Below, one piece after another: positions 62,480-64,000 of a stretch of 64,000 nucleotides of DNA. The stretch comes from CAKZNE01 sp963976435 (lineage in GTDB: Bacteria; Bacteroidota; Bacteroidia; Flavobacteriales; Schleiferiaceae). The position numbers were made by a program, and so were the translations under genes. The notes below the pieces were generated by a model. The model was not told where the DNA came from and searched no databases. It saw only the letters and a program-made list of their open reading frames with translations. Numbering within the stretch: position 1 is the first letter of the stretch; every line of letters starts with the position of its first letter. Location of the stretch: the NCBI GenBank assembly GCA_963976435.1, contig CAXBKQ010000002.1:1-64000 (forward strand), given 5' to 3'.

Positions 62480-63850
62480 ATGGGAAATATGCCAGAACAA
62501 AATCTATTCAATGAATTTCAAAATGTAAGCACCGAAGACTGGTTGCTTCAAATAGAAAAAGATCTCAAAGGAAAGGACTTTAAGAATCTTCTTAGTATTT
62601 CTAAAGATGGTATTACAGTTAAACCCATTTACCATCAAGAATCCACTCCCAAAGCACAAGATTTTAAACAAAATGCCGAGTGGAAAATCGTACAGGAAAT
62701 TTTGGTGATGGACAATAAAGAGGCTAATAAGCAGGCACTTATTCATTTAAATAAAGGAGCCTCTAGCCTACTGTTTTATTTGGCAGCACCTTTGGACCTG
62801 GATCAACTTTTAGATAATATCCAAATTCAATTTATTAATGTCCATTTTGTTACTGAGGGAAAGGGCTTGGAGCTTTTGAAAGCTCTTGAAAATCTAGCAA
62901 GCAAAAGGGGTATAAATGCTGAGGAACTGAATGGAAGTATTAATATCGACTGTCTTGAAAATCTAAGCAGAACTGGAAATTGGTTTAAATCCGAAATGGA
63001 GGATTTTTCTGAGCTCCAAGGGCTTCAAAAATCAAAATTTCCCAATATTAAAACCCTTTGTGTTAATGCCAATTTATTCTCCAATGCAGGTGCCAATCAT
63101 GTTCAGGAATTAGGTTTTACTTTAGCTATAGCCTATGAATATATTCAACATCTAAAATTATCCAATGGTTCTGGATTTTGGTTCAACTTTGGAATTGGTT
63201 CTGATTTTTTCGCGGAAATTTCTAAACTTAGAGCATTTAGAAGATTATGGTCCCAACTTCAAGAAGAGCTTAGTTTGGATCCCCATCCAGCCCATATTTA
63301 TACGGAAAATAGCAGCCGTAACAAAACTATTTTAGATGCTCATAACAATCTAATAAGGACCACTACCGAAGCAATGGCAGCCGTCATTGGTGGCTGTGAC
63401 GAACTTTCTATTAAAGGCTATAATATGGCCTATAGTGAAGCCAATGAATTTAGTGAGAGAATTGCTAAAAATCAACAATCAATTTTAGAACATGAAAGCC
63501 ATTTCTCTGCTGTTAATGATATAGCCAAAGGCTCCCATTATATAGAATCCTATACTGAAGATTTAGCGAATAAAGCCTGGGAATATTTTAAGTTAATTGA
63601 AAGTCAAGGAGGCTATCTTGCTGCATTAAAAAGTGGCTGGCTGCAATCCCAAATTGAAGAGGTATCCAAACAGGAACAGCAACAATTTGATGACCAGAAC
63701 AAAATTCTAATTGGCGCTAATAAACATCAGAATAAAACAGAAGATATAAAAGATAAAATTGACACCGGCTTGTTTTATAAGGAAGCTAGTAGTGAGAAAA
63801 TAGTTGAGCCTGTTAAAGTAAAAAGACTATCTGAAGAATTAGAGAAATGA
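62480..63850 (+). CDS. mutA: Methylmalonyl-CoA mutase small (beta) subunit
   Basis: 456 residues. Non-catalytic partner of MutB in the two-subunit enzyme that interconverts succinyl-CoA and (R)-methylmalonyl-CoA with cobalamin. The start WLLQIEKDLKGKDFKNL and the TIM-barrel part IRTTTEAMAAVIGGCDEL and EHESHFSAVNDIAKGSHYIE are typical. The C-terminal B12-like domain is much reduced. ATGs at 62480 and 62489 are both possible starts. The stop overlaps the mutB start (ATGA). Confidence 0.92.
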   Translation: MGNMPEQNLFNEFQNVSTEDWLLQIEKDLKGKDFKNLLSISKDGITVKPIYHQESTPKAQDFKQNAEWKIVQEILVMDNKEANKQALIHLNKGASSLLFYLAAPLDLDQLLDNIQIQFINVHFVTEGKGLELLKALENLASKRGINAEELNGSINIDCLENLSRTGNWFKSEMEDFSELQGLQKSKFPNIKTLCVNANLFSNAGANHVQELGFTLAIAYEYIQHLKLSNGSGFWFNFGIGSDFFAEISKLRAFRRLWSQLQEELSLDPHPAHIYTENSSRNKTILDAHNNLIRTTTEAMAAVIGGCDELSIKGYNMAYSEANEFSERIAKNQQSILEHESHFSAVNDIAKGSHYIESYTEDLANKAWEYFKLIESQGGYLAALKSGWLQSQIEEVSKQEQQQFDDQNKILIGANKHQNKTEDIKDKIDTGLFYKEASSEKIVEPVKVKRLSEELEK

Positions 63851-64000
63851 TGGAAAGACATAATTTTCAAAATACGAGGTATAAAGGATCTAATTCTAAT
63901 CCAAAACACCAAGAGTCAGAAAGCTGGCAGAGTCCGGAAGGGATAAATGTACCCAAAGATTTTAGGGCCCAAGATTATGAAAAACTGAATCACACGGAAT
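63847..64000 (+). CDS. mutB: Methylmalonyl-CoA mutase large subunit, N-terminus (partial)
   Basis: The first 51 codons: after a basic start (MERHNFQNTRYKG), ESWQSPEGINVPKDF matches the conserved N-terminal SWxTPEGI motif of MutB. It starts at ATG 63847 (or 63850), overlapping mutA by 4 bases. The rest lies outside the window. Confidence 0.88.
   Translation, partial: MMERHNFQNTRYKGSNSNPKHQESESWQSPEGINVPKDFRAQDYEKLNHTE

Overview
The window is an ordinary, gene-dense stretch of a Bacteroidota chromosome, most likely Flavobacteriales (AT-rich). The evidence is: promoters of the TTTG-N19/20-TAnnTTTG type upstream of purL, plsY, rpsU, the tRNA-tuf operon and others; several secreted proteins ending in type IX secretion (Por) sorting domains; a TonB-dependent receptor module with a DUF4249-like lipoprotein; LytS/LytTR signalling; BlaI/M56-TonB_C regulation; and two-subunit methylmalonyl-CoA mutase. 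I see no prophage, IS element, CRISPR array or rRNA. Closer placement (for example Cryomorphaceae/Schleiferiaceae-like) is only a guess.

Layout. 1-3.7 kb: the C-terminus of aconitase, purL, plsY-clpS and tRNA-Arg. 3.8-7.5 kb: three secreted proteins with Por sorting tails. 7.5-11.4 kb: a minus-strand module of outer-membrane barrel, TonB-dependent receptor and lipoprotein. 11.4-12.0 kb: a mostly non-coding stretch with what looks like a decayed serine-hydrolase gene, then a 24-bp perfect palindrome controlling a MarR-MFP-RND-TolC efflux operon (12.0-18.1 kb). 18.1-22.9 kb: a secreted esterase and a LytS/LytTR two-component pair. 23.1-28.5 kb: a subclass B1 metallo-beta-lactamase lipoprotein with all six zinc ligands, a YafK-type YkuD protein, and a 1219-residue TraB/GumN protein with three internal ~145-residue repeats. 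28.6-30.8 kb: a RimK-protease / RimK / AstE-like operon, ending in a 212-base tract without a single G on the plus strand. 31-34.6 kb: surE, a small membrane protein, lpxB and a SpoIID-like gene. 34.6-38.3 kb: a BAX-inhibitor-1 family gene, blaI-blaR1-like genes behind a 34-bp operator, and an apparently catalytically dead pappalysin-like (M43) protein.

38.5-53.6 kb is the information-processing core, all on the minus strand: rpsU, xer, hpf, tRNA-Thr/Tyr/Gly/Thr, tuf, tRNA-Trp, secE, nusG, rplK, rplA, rplJ, rplL, rpoB, rpoC and a DUF3467 gene. The tRNA-tuf order matches the thrU-tyrU-glyT-thrT-tufB operon of E. coli.

53.7-64 kb holds an acyl-CoA dehydrogenase, a membrane-anchored protein with four helix-hairpin-helix repeats, an NSS transporter with a 47-residue companion peptide, an ABC exporter, a DivIC/FtsB-like protein, a cluster of three unrecognised secreted proteins, and mutA followed by the start of mutB.

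The most interesting items are the B1 beta-lactamase, the M43 pseudoprotease, the TraB-repeat protein, the G-free tract (a candidate Rho-loading site) and the RimK/AstE trio. I found no single large, clearly undescribed multi-gene system. The three-gene secreted cluster at 60.2-62.1 kb and the RimK trio are the best candidates for unknown pathways.
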